Part shown: in pieces, positions 40,640 to 49,443 of the stretch
Layout: the number at the start of each line of letters is the position of its first letter
How positions within the stretch are numbered: position 1 is the first letter of the stretch
NCBI RefSeq assembly: GCF_000013405.1
Contig: NC_007759.1
Location: 3,039,001 to 3,103,000, forward strand
From: Syntrophus aciditrophicus SB
GTDB lineage: Bacteria > Desulfobacterota > Syntrophia > Syntrophales > Syntrophaceae
DNA length: 64,000 nt
Reading direction: 5' to 3'
Translations under genes and position numbers: made by a program
The notes under the pieces: model-generated
What the model was told of the DNA's origin: nothing
What the model saw: the letters and a program-made list of their open reading frames with translations, nothing else
Database searches by the model: none

Positions 40640-41569
40640 ATGAGAAAAATACTTTTATCATTATTTATAGCCACATTGCTGGCACTTTCTACCCAAGGTT
40701 GCTTCCTCGGTGTTGAACCTGGTTCCTACGAATATACCGGGGACACCGGCCAGGAACCGCCACCCATCTTATTTGAGGCGCCGCCGGACGTGATCGTCAT
40801 GCCTGACACCCGGGATGTTTACGTAGTCCCTGATATCTATATCGACTTGTATTTCTGGAATGGATGGTGGTGGCGTTCATGGGAAGGTCGATGGTATCGA
40901 TCATTCTATTATGACCGGGGCTGGATTTATTATAGAAGCATACCCGGGTTCTATTTCGACGTGAACCCAGGCTGGAGGATTTATTATAAAAACCGCAACT
41001 GGCAGGGACATCGGTGGCTCTATGAAAAGATATCTAATCAGCGGCTTCAGCAGAACTGGAAGAGCTGGCAGAACAATCGTTACTGGGAAAGAGAAAAAAC
41101 CTGGGGCGTCGAAAACTATCAGCCTCAGATAGAACAGCAGAGGCAGAAAATACGGCTACAGCTACAGCAGGACACCCAAAAACAGCAAAACAGGCAGGAG
41201 CAAAACAGGCAGAACAGACCACAAACTCAACGGCAGATACAGCTACAGCAGGACACCCAAAAACAGCAAAACAGGCAGGAGCAAAACAGGCAGAACAGAC
41301 CACAAACTCAACGGCAGATACAGCTACAGCAGGACACCCAAAAACAGCAAAACAGGCAGGAGCAAAACAGGCAGAACAGACCACAAACTCAACGGCAGAT
41401 ACAGCTACAGCAGGACACCCAAAAACAGCAAAACAGGCAGGAGCAAAACAGGCAGAACAGACCACAAACTCAACGGCAGATACAGCTACAGCAGGACACC
41501 CAAAAACAGCAAAACAGGCAGGAGCAAAACAAAATATTTCTAACAATCCCAAGAAATACAGAAATATGA
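40640..41569 (+). CDS. Lipoprotein with 27-residue Gln/Asn/Arg tandem repeats
   Basis: A 309-residue lipoprotein: signal peptide and lipobox LSTQGC (Cys21). Residues 35-130 are very rich in Trp and Tyr (FWNGWWWRSWEGRWYRSFYY, then further W/Y segments). From about residue 174 the chain is a low-complexity 27-residue repeat (LQQDTQKQQNRQEQNRQNRP...) in about 4.6 copies encoded by nearly identical 81-bp units. The family is not recognised; similar W/Y-rich lipoproteins occur in Proteobacteria as uncharacterised envelope proteins. The last 11 residues lie outside the repeat, so the C-terminus may have been altered by repeat slippage. Confidence 0.75.
   Translation: MRKILLSLFIATLLALSTQGCFLGVEPGSYEYTGDTGQEPPPILFEAPPDVIVMPDTRDVYVVPDIYIDLYFWNGWWWRSWEGRWYRSFYYDRGWIYYRSIPGFYFDVNPGWRIYYKNRNWQGHRWLYEKISNQRLQQNWKSWQNNRYWEREKTWGVENYQPQIEQQRQKIRLQLQQDTQKQQNRQEQNRQNRPQTQRQIQLQQDTQKQQNRQEQNRQNRPQTQRQIQLQQDTQKQQNRQEQNRQNRPQTQRQIQLQQDTQKQQNRQEQNRQNRPQTQRQIQLQQDTQKQQNRQEQNKIFLTIPRNTEI
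41161..41530 (+). repeat. 81-bp tandem repeat array within the lipoprotein gene
   Basis: Units start at 41161, 41242, 41323, 41404 and 41485 (the last partial). They appear essentially identical at the DNA level. The 81-base period is a multiple of three, so copy-number change keeps the frame. Such arrays change length by slippage or recombination. Confidence 0.95.
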
Positions 41570-41829
41570 TTAACAGAACAGAGTCAACACCCTGAACCGG
41601 AACAATACGGAATCATAAATCAGCGACGTAATTTACCAGTTGCCTGCGCTGACCTGAAATGTAACGGCAGGCGCAGGTATGAACACATCCCTGCAGCAGA
41701 TCAAAGCGATTCTCAGATGGTCTGAAATGTATCGATTTGCGGCCGACAACCGAATGATCGCTACCATCGACCTTCCCATGAACGCCACCACAATCCATTC
41801 CAGAAATAAAACCGGAAGAATCCGTAAAA

Positions 41830-42120
41830 TCAAATCACTGCTCCCGGTCTGTCCTGAATCTCAGCCTTTACCATGACCGATTCGACCCCTTGCTTATCGC
41901 GTTTGATCTTCACACTTTTGACCTTGAGTCCGGTCTTGCGTTCAAAATCTCTGATGTCCTGGCAAAGCCCCACGCAGAAGCGCCTCTTTTCCTCCGCCAA
42001 TTCTTCCTTTTTCCATTGCCGCTGAATTATTCCTGCTATCCGCGCTCTTCTGTATGCCTGAACCTCACGCTGCACGGGATGCGCTATCAGAAAATCAAGA
42101 ATTCTGTCCAAACGATTCAT
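41830..42120 (-). CDS. Small hypothetical protein
   Basis: A 96-residue basic protein, not recognised. It reads MNRLDRILDFLIAHPVQREV... with a helical, Arg/Lys-rich N-terminal half and a strand-like C-terminal half (KVKSVKIKRDKQGVESVMVKAEI). Amino-acid composition is protein-like, but the ribosome site (AAGGGAAAG about 14 bases away) is weak. The function is unknown; the gene call itself is moderate. Confidence 0.5.
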   Translation of the reverse strand: MNRLDRILDFLIAHPVQREVQAYRRARIAGIIQRQWKKEELAEEKRRFCVGLCQDIRDFERKTGLKVKSVKIKRDKQGVESVMVKAEIQDRPGAVI

Positions 42121-42851
42121 TTACACGTGCACTTTCCCTTTCGCCAGCCCGACACGGCCTTTCCATGAAGGTCACTAACGGGTGACCGACGTTACATTGA
42201 AATAATTGTCATTATTCTTTGTATTTGACGATTTAAACGGCTTTATGCATAGATTATTTATTAAAGATACATTAAGAAAATGAAGAGCGTTTCTTATAGT
42301 GATTCTTTCACAAAGACACAAGTATTTTGTTCTCGCGGCATTCAAAGGTGCTGAAGTCCTTTCAAAACAGATTTCCTTGCAGGAATATCACATTTTGCAG
42401 TCATTATCCCATTGACATAAAAATCCTTTCTGCCTATGTTCCCGTAAAAAATCCCCAGCGCATTCTGTGTCGCCACACTTTTGATGGTATGAATGATGCG
42501 TTTGTTATATTGAACAAGCGAATCAGGGAACTTTGAAAGATCTCAGGAAAAGGGCTTTTCATCCTGTATGGCAGCATGAAAATTTTTCGTTAAATCGGGA
42601 CTGTTCCATTTTTCTTAGTCATAACAAATCTTTGAAAAATTTTATTCAGTACGGATGAACAGGATCGAGACGTAAAGATTGGAGCAGTCAATGAAAAAAA
42701 AGACAAACGTTTTGGTACACAAATGTTCCTGTTCAACAAGGTGGGTACATTAATGTTCCAATCAGACCTCTTTCAAATAAACTGAGGAAAACTCCGGCTG
42801 AAAAGGCCGCATTAAGATTTAAGAGGTACACCCTACTACAAGGAGAGATTT
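42121..42851 (+). other. 730-base gap upstream of glnN
   Basis: No established gene. A 69-codon plus-strand frame at 42327-42536 is unconvincing. Near glnN there are two 16-base direct repeats (42715-42730 and 42745-42760), partly inside a 20-codon frame at 42692-42754 preceded by GGAG. AAGGAG lies correctly before the glnN ATG. Confidence 0.45.
42715..42760 (+). repeat. Paired direct repeats upstream of glnN
   Basis: GGTACACAAATGTTCC (42715-42730) and GGTACATTAATGTTCC (42745-42760) match at 14 of 16 positions and start 30 bases apart, about three helical turns. They lie 92-137 bases before the glnN start codon and may be a double operator. Confidence 0.5.
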
Positions 42852-44948
42852 ATGGAGCTTGCAGATATTTTTGGTTCTAACGTATTCAGCGACAAGGTCA
42901 TGAAAGGACGGCTGCCTAAGGAAGTTTATGATTCGTTGAAGGAAACGATCGAAAAAGACGTGCCGTTAAGGCCCGACATTGCCAATGTCGTTGCCAACGC
43001 CATGAAGGATTGGGCGGTCGAGAAAGGGGCGACCCATTATACCCACTGGTTCCAGCCCCTCACCGGAATTACCGGGGAGAAGCACGACTCGTTCCTCTCC
43101 CCGGCCGCCGATGGGAGCGGCATTGTTGAATTTTCCGGAAAGCAGCTGATTCAGGGAGAGCCGGACGCGTCATCCTTCCCGAGCGGCGGCCTGCGCACCA
43201 CTTTCGAAGCAAGAGGCTACACCGCCTGGGACTGTACCTCGCCCGCTTTTCTCAAAGAAGACGAAAGCGGCAACGTCACCCTGACGATTCCCACCGCCTT
43301 CTACTCCTATTACGGCGAAGCCCTCGACAAGAAGACCCCCCTGCTGAGGTCCATGAAGGCGGTATCCAAGCAGGCCTTGCGGGTCCTGAAGGCCCTGGGC
43401 AATGTCACCGCCGCCCGGGTGATGTCTACCGTGGGTCCCGAGCAGGAGTATTTCCTGGTGGACAGGAAATTCTACCTGGAGCGCCTCGACCTGATGCTGG
43501 CGGGGAGAACCATTTTCGGCGCGCCCGCCCCCAAAGGCCAGGAACTGGAGGACCAGTATTTCGGCTGCATCAAGGACAGAGTCTCCGCGTATATGCACGA
43601 CCTCAACGCCGAGCTGTGGAAAATGGGCATCACCTCCAAAACACAGCACAACGAGGTGGCGCCGACGCAGTACGAAATGGCCCCCCTTTATGACACGACG
43701 AACATCGCCGGCGACCATAATCAGCTCGCCATGGAAACCATGCAGAAGGTCGCCCTGCGTCATGACCTGGTGTGCCTGCTCCATGAAAAGCCCTATGCGG
43801 GCATTAACGGTTCCGGCAAACACAACAACTGGTCTCTCTCGACCGACGAAGGAGTCAATCTCCTTGATCCAGGCCATACGCCCGGTGAAAATGTCCAGTT
43901 CCTCTTATTCCTGAGCGCGCTGATCAAGGCGGTCGACACCCATGCCGACATCCTGAGAGCGACCTGCGCATCCGCAGGCAACGATCACCGTCTCGGCGCC
44001 AACGAAGCCCCGCCAGCCATTGTTTCCATCTTTATGGGAAAAGAAGTAACGGAAATCCTGGAGAAGCTTTCCAAAGGCGAGAAGGTTGCCGCGAAGGGAG
44101 CCCAGTATATGAAAGTCGGGGTGGATACCCTGCCCGAAATTCCCAAGGACAATACGGATCGCAACCGCACCTCTCCCTTTGCCTTCACGGGAAACAAGTT
44201 CGAATTCCGGATGGTGGGCTCGGCGCAGTCCATTGCGGGCGCGAATGTGACCTTGAATACCATCGCCGCCGAGGCCCTCGACGAAATCGCCACCCGTCTC
44301 GAAAAAGCCAGAGACAAGAATGCCGAGGCCGCGGCCGTCATCCGGGAAATCTATCAGAAGCACAGCCGCGTGATCTTCAATGGAAACAATTACAGCGAAG
44401 AATGGGTCAGGGAGGCGGAAAAACGGGGTCTGCCGAATGTGAGAAACTCCGTCGACGCCCTCAAGGCGTTTGTGACGGACAAGGCCGTTAATCTTTTCGA
44501 AAAATATGAGGTCCTGTCCCGCAAGGAGCTGCATTCCCGTTATGAAATTTATATCGATACATACTCGAAACAGATTCATATCGAGGCGCTGGTGGCCATC
44601 GACATGGTCAGGAAACAGTTTCTCCCTGCCGCCATGGAATACGGAACGTTTCTGGCCGATTCCCTTTCCAGCTTTCAGTCCGTATCGATTGGCGCTTCCG
44701 TCCAGGAAGATCTCCTGAAGAAACTCGGCGCGCTGCTTTCGTCATCCTATAAGAATCTTGCCCGTCTTGAAACGGCCGTTGCGAAGGCTCAAGGGGTTTC
44801 CGACTGCGTCAGGCAGGCTGAAGCTTACCGCGACAGGGTGATTCCTGTCATACAATCCCTGCGCGGGGATATCGATGCGATCGAGACGCTTGTTCCCGGG
44901 GACATGTGGCCCGTCCCGACTTATGCGGATCTTCTCTTCAAGCTGTAA
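42852..44948 (+). CDS. glnN: Glutamine synthetase type III
   Basis: A 698-residue GSIII. N-terminal GSIII-specific sequence ([43 protein letters not shown]) is followed by catalytic motifs [26 protein letters not shown] and [13 protein letters not shown], and the C-terminal GSIII region. The length is typical (about 700-730). It duplicates the activity of glnA about 15 kb away; GSIII is often induced under nitrogen limitation. AAGGAG before ATG. Probably monocistronic, since the next gene is convergent. Confidence 0.94.
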   Translation: MELADIFGSNVFSDKVMKGRLPKEVYDSLKETIEKDVPLRPDIANVVANAMKDWAVEKGATHYTHWFQPLTGITGEKHDSFLSPAADGSGIVEFSGKQLIQGEPDASSFPSGGLRTTFEARGYTAWDCTSPAFLKEDESGNVTLTIPTAFYSYYGEALDKKTPLLRSMKAVSKQALRVLKALGNVTAARVMSTVGPEQEYFLVDRKFYLERLDLMLAGRTIFGAPAPKGQELEDQYFGCIKDRVSAYMHDLNAELWKMGITSKTQHNEVAPTQYEMAPLYDTTNIAGDHNQLAMETMQKVALRHDLVCLLHEKPYAGINGSGKHNNWSLSTDEGVNLLDPGHTPGENVQFLLFLSALIKAVDTHADILRATCASAGNDHRLGANEAPPAIVSIFMGKEVTEILEKLSKGEKVAAKGAQYMKVGVDTLPEIPKDNTDRNRTSPFAFTGNKFEFRMVGSAQSIAGANVTLNTIAAEALDEIATRLEKARDKNAEAAAVIREIYQKHSRVIFNGNNYSEEWVREAEKRGLPNVRNSVDALKAFVTDKAVNLFEKYEVLSRKELHSRYEIYIDTYSKQIHIEALVAIDMVRKQFLPAAMEYGTFLADSLSSFQSVSIGASVQEDLLKKLGALLSSSYKNLARLETAVAKAQGVSDCVRQAEAYRDRVIPVIQSLRGDIDAIETLVPGDMWPVPTYADLLFKL

Positions 44949-45148
44949 AACCGGAAAAAACTGCAGAGCAGGAATGCCTCCGATCACGGGAAACCCGGCA
45001 GTTCTGCCCTGCAGCGAAAACCTCCTTCGACATTCGAGCAAGCCATCGCCAGACAGCCCTGAAACCGCCCAGCCATTCCAGTTCCGGATCAGGGACGCCA
45101 TCGCGATGGCAAGGCGGCACATCCATGCCCCATCCCATAACTCCTGGT

Positions 45149-47021
45149 TCATCCCCTGTTTTGAAACTCGTCGCGCAGAATATCACTGTCCCAGGCGTGG
45201 TCATTCATTGCGGGGTTAATCTCCCGGTCGCTGGTCAGCAACTGCTCCTGGTTTTCAATTTCCTCCCTGACACTGTAAATGTAATCGCTCTCATCATGGC
45301 GGTGCGGGGCCAGCCTGCAAAGGGCCGCTTCATCATACCGAATGAAATTCTGACCGGAACGCAGGGCGCTGTACCTCCGGAAGCCGAGCTTGACCAGGGC
45401 ATCGACCCCCAGTCGCACAGAGGTATCCAGGGTTTCCCGGTAAATATCATTGATCCCCATATCGAGTAGATCGCAGGCTTCGGTAGTGTGTTCGGCCCGA
45501 GCCATGATCGTGAGGTGAGGAAAGAGATTCCGTGCTTTTTGCATGAGATCGGCATTGATGTCCGGCGTACCGATGGCCGCGACCAGTATCCTGGCCTGGT
45601 CGGCTCCTGCAGATTTGAGAATGTCAATGCGCGTGGCGTCCCCATAAAAAACCTTGAACCCCATTTTCCTCAGCAGTTCGACGCGGTCCGAATCGTTGTC
45701 GAGAATCGTGGCCTGTACTCCGTTCGCCCTGAGAAATCGTCCGACCGTACTGCCGAAGCCGCCGAAACCGGCGATGATCACCGGGTAATGCAGGTCGATC
45801 TCGTCGGCTGTCGTTTCCACTTTTTCTCGAGTGCCGAACCGGGGGAGAAGAACGCGTTCATTGATCAGCAGCAAAAGCGGGGTTGCCGTCATGCTCAGAG
45901 TGGTCACCCCCATCATCGTGTCCGTCCATTCAACCGACAGGATGCCAAGCTGACTGATAAAGGAAAAGAGGACAAAGGCGAACTCCCCGACTTGGGCCAG
46001 GCTGACGCTGAACAGGAGATTTTGATCGAATGACAGCCGGGCCAGCCTGCCCGTTAGAGCAAGGACGAGGAACTTGACAATAATGACCCCGCAGACGAGA
46101 GCCATGATTTTCAGGGGATCGCTTAGAATCAGATTGAAGTTGATCGACGTCCCCACGGAGATGAAAAACAGCCCGAGGAGAATCCCTTTGAATGGCGCGA
46201 TATCGCTTTCCAGTTCATGACGGTACTCGCTGTGCCAGCACGACGCCGGCCAGGAAGGTCCCCAGGGCGGGGCTGAGCCCGACCAGGCTCATGATGGAAG
46301 CCGTAGCAATGACAATGAACAGGGCGGAGGCCGTAAACAGTTCCTGAAGACGGAGCCTGGCGACAAACCGCAAAAAGGGAACGATGAAAAAGCGGCCGGC
46401 GGCGATCACCAGGGCAACGGCGCCCAGCAGGGCCAGCGTCTGGGCCCATCCGGGCAGCCCCTCCAGGAGCGTGGCGTGTTCTCCACTCCCGGGCTGGACC
46501 GGTGAAAAGGCCAGAAGAGGCAGCGCCGCCAGGATGGGAATGACGGAGATGTCCTGAAAGAGCAGGACTGCGAAAGAGCTTTTCTCGGATTGGGTCTGGG
46601 ACAGGCCCTTCTCCCGCAGCGTCTGCAGGACGATGGCCGTGGACGACATGGACAGGGCCAGACCGCAGGCCAGGGCTGCGGGCCAGGAAAATCCCAGGAT
46701 AAGAAACAAAGCGAGAAGAAGAAGTGTCGTCAGACCGATCTGCAATGTTCCCGTCCCCAGGATAAGATGGCGCATCCGCCAGAAATGGGAGGGTTCCAGT
46801 TCCAGGCCGATGAGAAAAAGCATCAGCACCACGCCGAATTCGGCAAAATGCATGACATCCTTGCCCTCACCGCCGACAAAGCCGAGGAAAAAGGGGCCGA
46901 TGATGATGCCCCCGATGAGATAGCCCAGAACCGACCCCATTCCGATCCTCTTGGCAATGGGAACGAAGATGATCGCCGCGGCCAGATAGACCAGGGCATC
47001 ATTAAGAAAAGTGGAATTCAT
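45149..47021 (-). pseudogene. KefB/KefC-type K+/H+ antiporter, frameshifted
   Basis: Two abutting frames together make one CPA2 transporter. The upstream part (47021 to about 46235) holds the Na+/H+-exchanger membrane domain up to GTFLAGVVLA. The downstream part resumes with SEYRHELESDIAPFKGILLGLFFISVG and continues through a TrkA-N NAD-binding domain (VIIAGFGGFGSTVGRF). Compared with the KefC pattern VLADSEYRHELE, about two bases (the Asp codon region) are missing at 46232-46238. No slippery sequence is seen, so this is a disrupted gene or a sequence error, not programmed frameshifting. The start at ATG 47021 overlaps the kefF-like stop by 20 bases, as in kefFC. Confidence 0.82.
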
Positions 47022-47628
47022 GACTGTGGCCCCCCGTTTCAGAATCAAGCCAGTCATTCAGGAAAGAAAAAGTCTGCAGGGATTCGACGTCAAAGTCTCC
47101 CTGAGACAGCCTGTCCAGAAGCGTGCAATAGCGGAGGGCATGATACTCCAGATCGGCAGCCGTCAGCAGATAGGTGCCCTGAACGGTAAAAGGCGGCAGA
47201 TAGATCATCCCGCAACGGGCGGCCGTCTGATTAAATGGGAGAAGGAATTCCCCGATCGTAAAGCGGTTGTATCCGCCCGCCGCGTATTCTTTCCGTGTCC
47301 CGCCGGAGGTAAGGGCGTTGAAAACCAGTTTTCCCTTCAGGGCATCGCCGCCCCGGCCATGGGCCCACCCATGTTCCAGAACGAGATCGATCCACTGCTT
47401 GAGCAGCGCCGGGGCGCTGTACATATAGAAGGGGTGTTGCCAGACCAGAACCCGGTGAGCCGTCAGCAGGGCTTTTTCCCGCTCCTCATCGATATTGAAG
47501 TCAGGATAGAGCTCATATAGATCATTGAGCGTCACCGCCGGATTGTCCCGGATAGCCGCCAGCAGGGCTCTGTTTACCCGCGGTTTTTCAAACCGCGGAT
47601 GGGCGAAGAGGATGAGGATTCGATTCAT
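47002..47628 (-). CDS. KefF-like NAD(P)H oxidoreductase, antiporter regulator
   Basis: A 208-residue flavodoxin-fold quinone reductase of the KefF/MdaB/YheR type: ILILFAHPRFEKPRVNRALL at the N-terminus, VWQHPFYMYSAPALLKQWIDLV and GGTRKEYAAGGYNRF as family motifs. KefF-type proteins bind FMN and activate the cognate Kef glutathione-gated potassium efflux system. The overlap with the antiporter gene supports that pairing. If the antiporter frameshift is real, this protein may have lost its partner or work only as a quinone reductase. Confidence 0.85.
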   Translation of the reverse strand: MNRILILFAHPRFEKPRVNRALLAAIRDNPAVTLNDLYELYPDFNIDEEREKALLTAHRVLVWQHPFYMYSAPALLKQWIDLVLEHGWAHGRGGDALKGKLVFNALTSGGTRKEYAAGGYNRFTIGEFLLPFNQTAARCGMIYLPPFTVQGTYLLTAADLEYHALRYCTLLDRLSQGDFDVESLQTFSFLNDWLDSETGGHSHEFHFS

Positions 47629-48041
47629 AGGGCCTATTCCATGTTGATGCTGCTCTGTTTTGAAAGGTTGATTTTTATTAAATATACCATCGCATCCGGA
47701 TGCACAAGAGCAACATGCCGGGATTTAGCAGAAGAACCATGGCGAAGCTGAAGCAGAATTCCGCCATCCCGCTCAAGCTTCCGTCAAGTCGCCCCCTGTC
47801 GATCTGACCTTGACACGCCATGGCCTTTCCCGTACACTCCCGCCATCAAAAAACAAAATATAATCAAGCATTAGTGTCCTGTTAATTTAAAATTCACACC
47901 CCTGGGATGAACTGATCATGCGGAAAAACCACCCCTTTAGAAAAGGATCGTCGCCTTACCGGTCATTCTCCAAAAGATGGCCGATGATACCAGCCATCCT
48001 GTCGAAGAAATTGTGAACCGCTGCAAACGGAGAAAAAGATC
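47629..48041 (+). other. Intergenic region with the promoter of the hydratase-like gene
   Basis: Divergent gap. It contains a good sigma70-type promoter (47810-47838) directed rightwards; no gene recognised. Confidence 0.5.
47810..47838 (+). promoter_or_regulatory. Sigma70-type promoter
   Basis: TTGACA, 17-base spacer, TACACT. The -35 element is perfect and the -10 matches 4 of 6. Transcripts would run into the enoyl-CoA hydratase-like gene after about 195 bases of leader. Confidence 0.55.
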
Positions 48042-48830
48042 ATGAATGAAGACCCTGTGCTGTATGCCGTTGAGAACCATTGTGCCCGAATCACCCTTAA
48101 CCGGCCGGAGGTAAAGAATGCCTTCAGCCCCGAAATGATCCGGCTTTGGCGCGAATACCTGTCGGAAGCCGGCCGGGATGACCGGGTCCGTGTCGTTGTC
48201 GTAACCGGAAAGGGGGACACCTTCTGTTCGGGCGGCGACATCAGGGACATGGCCGAGGGAAAACTCCGTTCCTGGGATATGAAGAACTACGTCTGGGAAG
48301 GGGTCCATCGCATCGTCCTGGCCCTGGAAGACCTGGACAAACCGGTGATCGCGTCCATCAACGGCGCGGCCATGGGCGCGGGCCTGGACATGGCGCTCAT
48401 GTGCGATATGAGAATCTGCTCGGACAAAGCGAAGCTTGCTGAATCCTATATCCTCATGGGCCTTGTTCCGGGGGACGGTGGAGCCTATTTCCTGCCGCGT
48501 CTGGTCGGCGTTTCCAAAGCGCTTGAGTTGTTTCTCACAGGGGATCCGATTCGTCCCGAAGAGGCCCTCCGGCTCGGCATGGTGAACCGTGTCGTCCCTC
48601 ACGACCGTCTTATGGAAGAAACCCTCGCCCTTGCGGAGAAAATAGCGAGCCGGCCGCCGCTGGCCGTCCAGATGATGAAAAGGGCCGTCTATCAGGCACA
48701 GACAAGCACGTTGCGATCGCACCTTGACTACATCTCTTCCCAGTTGTCGCTGCTCTCGGAAACGGAAGACCACATCGAGGCGGCAAAGGCCTTTCTGGAG
48801 AAACGGCCTCCCCTTTTCAAAGGAAAATAG
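48042..48830 (+). CDS. Enoyl-CoA hydratase/isomerase-family enzyme with altered active site
   Basis: A 262-residue crotonase-fold protein. CoA-binding and oxyanion-hole segments are present (TFCSGGDIRDM, SINGAAMGAGLDMALMCD, GLVPGDGGAYFLPRLVG). The two catalytic glutamates of classical hydratases are not conserved: the first position is Asp (AGLDMA for the usual GCELA) and the second is Tyr (AESYILMG for GQPEINLG). The reaction is therefore probably isomerisation, hydrolysis, or a specialised ring-acyl-CoA step rather than simple hydration. Ribosome site GGAGAAAAAGATC. The following VanZ-like gene begins directly after its stop. Confidence 0.8.
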   Translation: MNEDPVLYAVENHCARITLNRPEVKNAFSPEMIRLWREYLSEAGRDDRVRVVVVTGKGDTFCSGGDIRDMAEGKLRSWDMKNYVWEGVHRIVLALEDLDKPVIASINGAAMGAGLDMALMCDMRICSDKAKLAESYILMGLVPGDGGAYFLPRLVGVSKALELFLTGDPIRPEEALRLGMVNRVVPHDRLMEETLALAEKIASRPPLAVQMMKRAVYQAQTSTLRSHLDYISSQLSLLSETEDHIEAAKAFLEKRPPLFKGK

Positions 48831-49310
48831 ATGGCAGAACCATTGAAAAACAGGTTCATAAGATACTGGCTTCCCGTCCTTCTCTGGATGGGGATGATCT
48901 TCTGGATGTCCACCGGGACGTTTTCCGCGGAACATACCTCCCGTTTCATCGGTCCGCTCCTGCATTTCCTGTTCCCCCGGCTCTCGTCGCAGGATATGGA
49001 TCTGCTGCATGGATGTATTCGGAAGGCCGGTCATGTCGCCGAGTATTTTATCCTGGGGCTTCTTTTCTTTCGCGCCTTCCGCGGCAACGATCCGCAGGGA
49101 TGGCGCCTGCGCTGGGCGGTTTGCGCCGTGATCGGGGTGGTGTTCTACGCGCTGGGCGATGAATTTCATCAGTCATGGATTGCTTCGAGGACTTCTTCTC
49201 TTGTAGATGTGGGCATCGATTCAATGGGCGGCGTTTTTTCACAGATTGTGATGTTCGCCAGAGTAAAAATATCCAGACCTGTTTCCCTCCAATCAATCGG
49301 ATCAGGATAA
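48831..49310 (+). CDS. VanZ-like membrane protein
   Basis: A 159-residue protein with about four hydrophobic segments (LPVLLWMGMIFWMS, VAEYFILGLLFFRAF, WAVCAVIGVVFYAL, DSMGGVFSQIVMF) and VanZ signatures: KAGHVAEYFILG, DEFHQSWIASRTSSLVDVGIDSMGG. VanZ proteins are small integral membrane proteins; vanZ confers low-level teicoplanin resistance in enterococci, but most relatives are uncharacterised. It starts right after the hydratase-like gene stop and is probably cotranscribed. Confidence 0.78.
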   Translation: MAEPLKNRFIRYWLPVLLWMGMIFWMSTGTFSAEHTSRFIGPLLHFLFPRLSSQDMDLLHGCIRKAGHVAEYFILGLLFFRAFRGNDPQGWRLRWAVCAVIGVVFYALGDEFHQSWIASRTSSLVDVGIDSMGGVFSQIVMFARVKISRPVSLQSIGSG

Positions 49311-49384
49311 CCCCCGGCAAGGCCTGATTCCGCCGCTGTCTTTTAAGGCCGGCTGAATTTTTTGCAGACATGAACTCATTTTGA

Positions 49385-49413
49385 TTGACAAGTTCACCGA
49401 CCGCCCTCATAAT
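49385..49413 (+). promoter_or_regulatory. Sigma70-type promoter of glycogen phosphorylase
   Basis: TTGACA, 17-base spacer, CATAAT. It lies 31 bases before ATG 49444 and within the longer open frame, which argues for the downstream start. Confidence 0.6.
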
Positions 49414-49443
49414 GTTTTAAATAACACCCTTCAGGATCTGCTT

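Noticed and set aside
41161-41530. CRISPR-like repeat array
   Set aside because: Units are directly adjacent with no unique spacers, have an 81-base period in frame, and lie inside a coding sequence.
41034-41552. Antisense Cys/Ala/Val-rich repeat protein opposite the lipoprotein tail
   Set aside because: It exists only because the repeat is a multiple of three and lacks stops on the opposite strand; the sense strand has a signal peptide and lipobox.
42484-42500. Sigma54 promoter upstream of glnN (TGGTAT-N5-ATGCG)
   Set aside because: Spacing fits but both elements deviate from consensus and it lies about 350 bases from glnN.
46215-46250. Programmed frameshift in the antiporter gene
   Set aside because: No slippery heptamer or downstream pseudoknot-like sequence; a conserved Asp codon seems simply lost.
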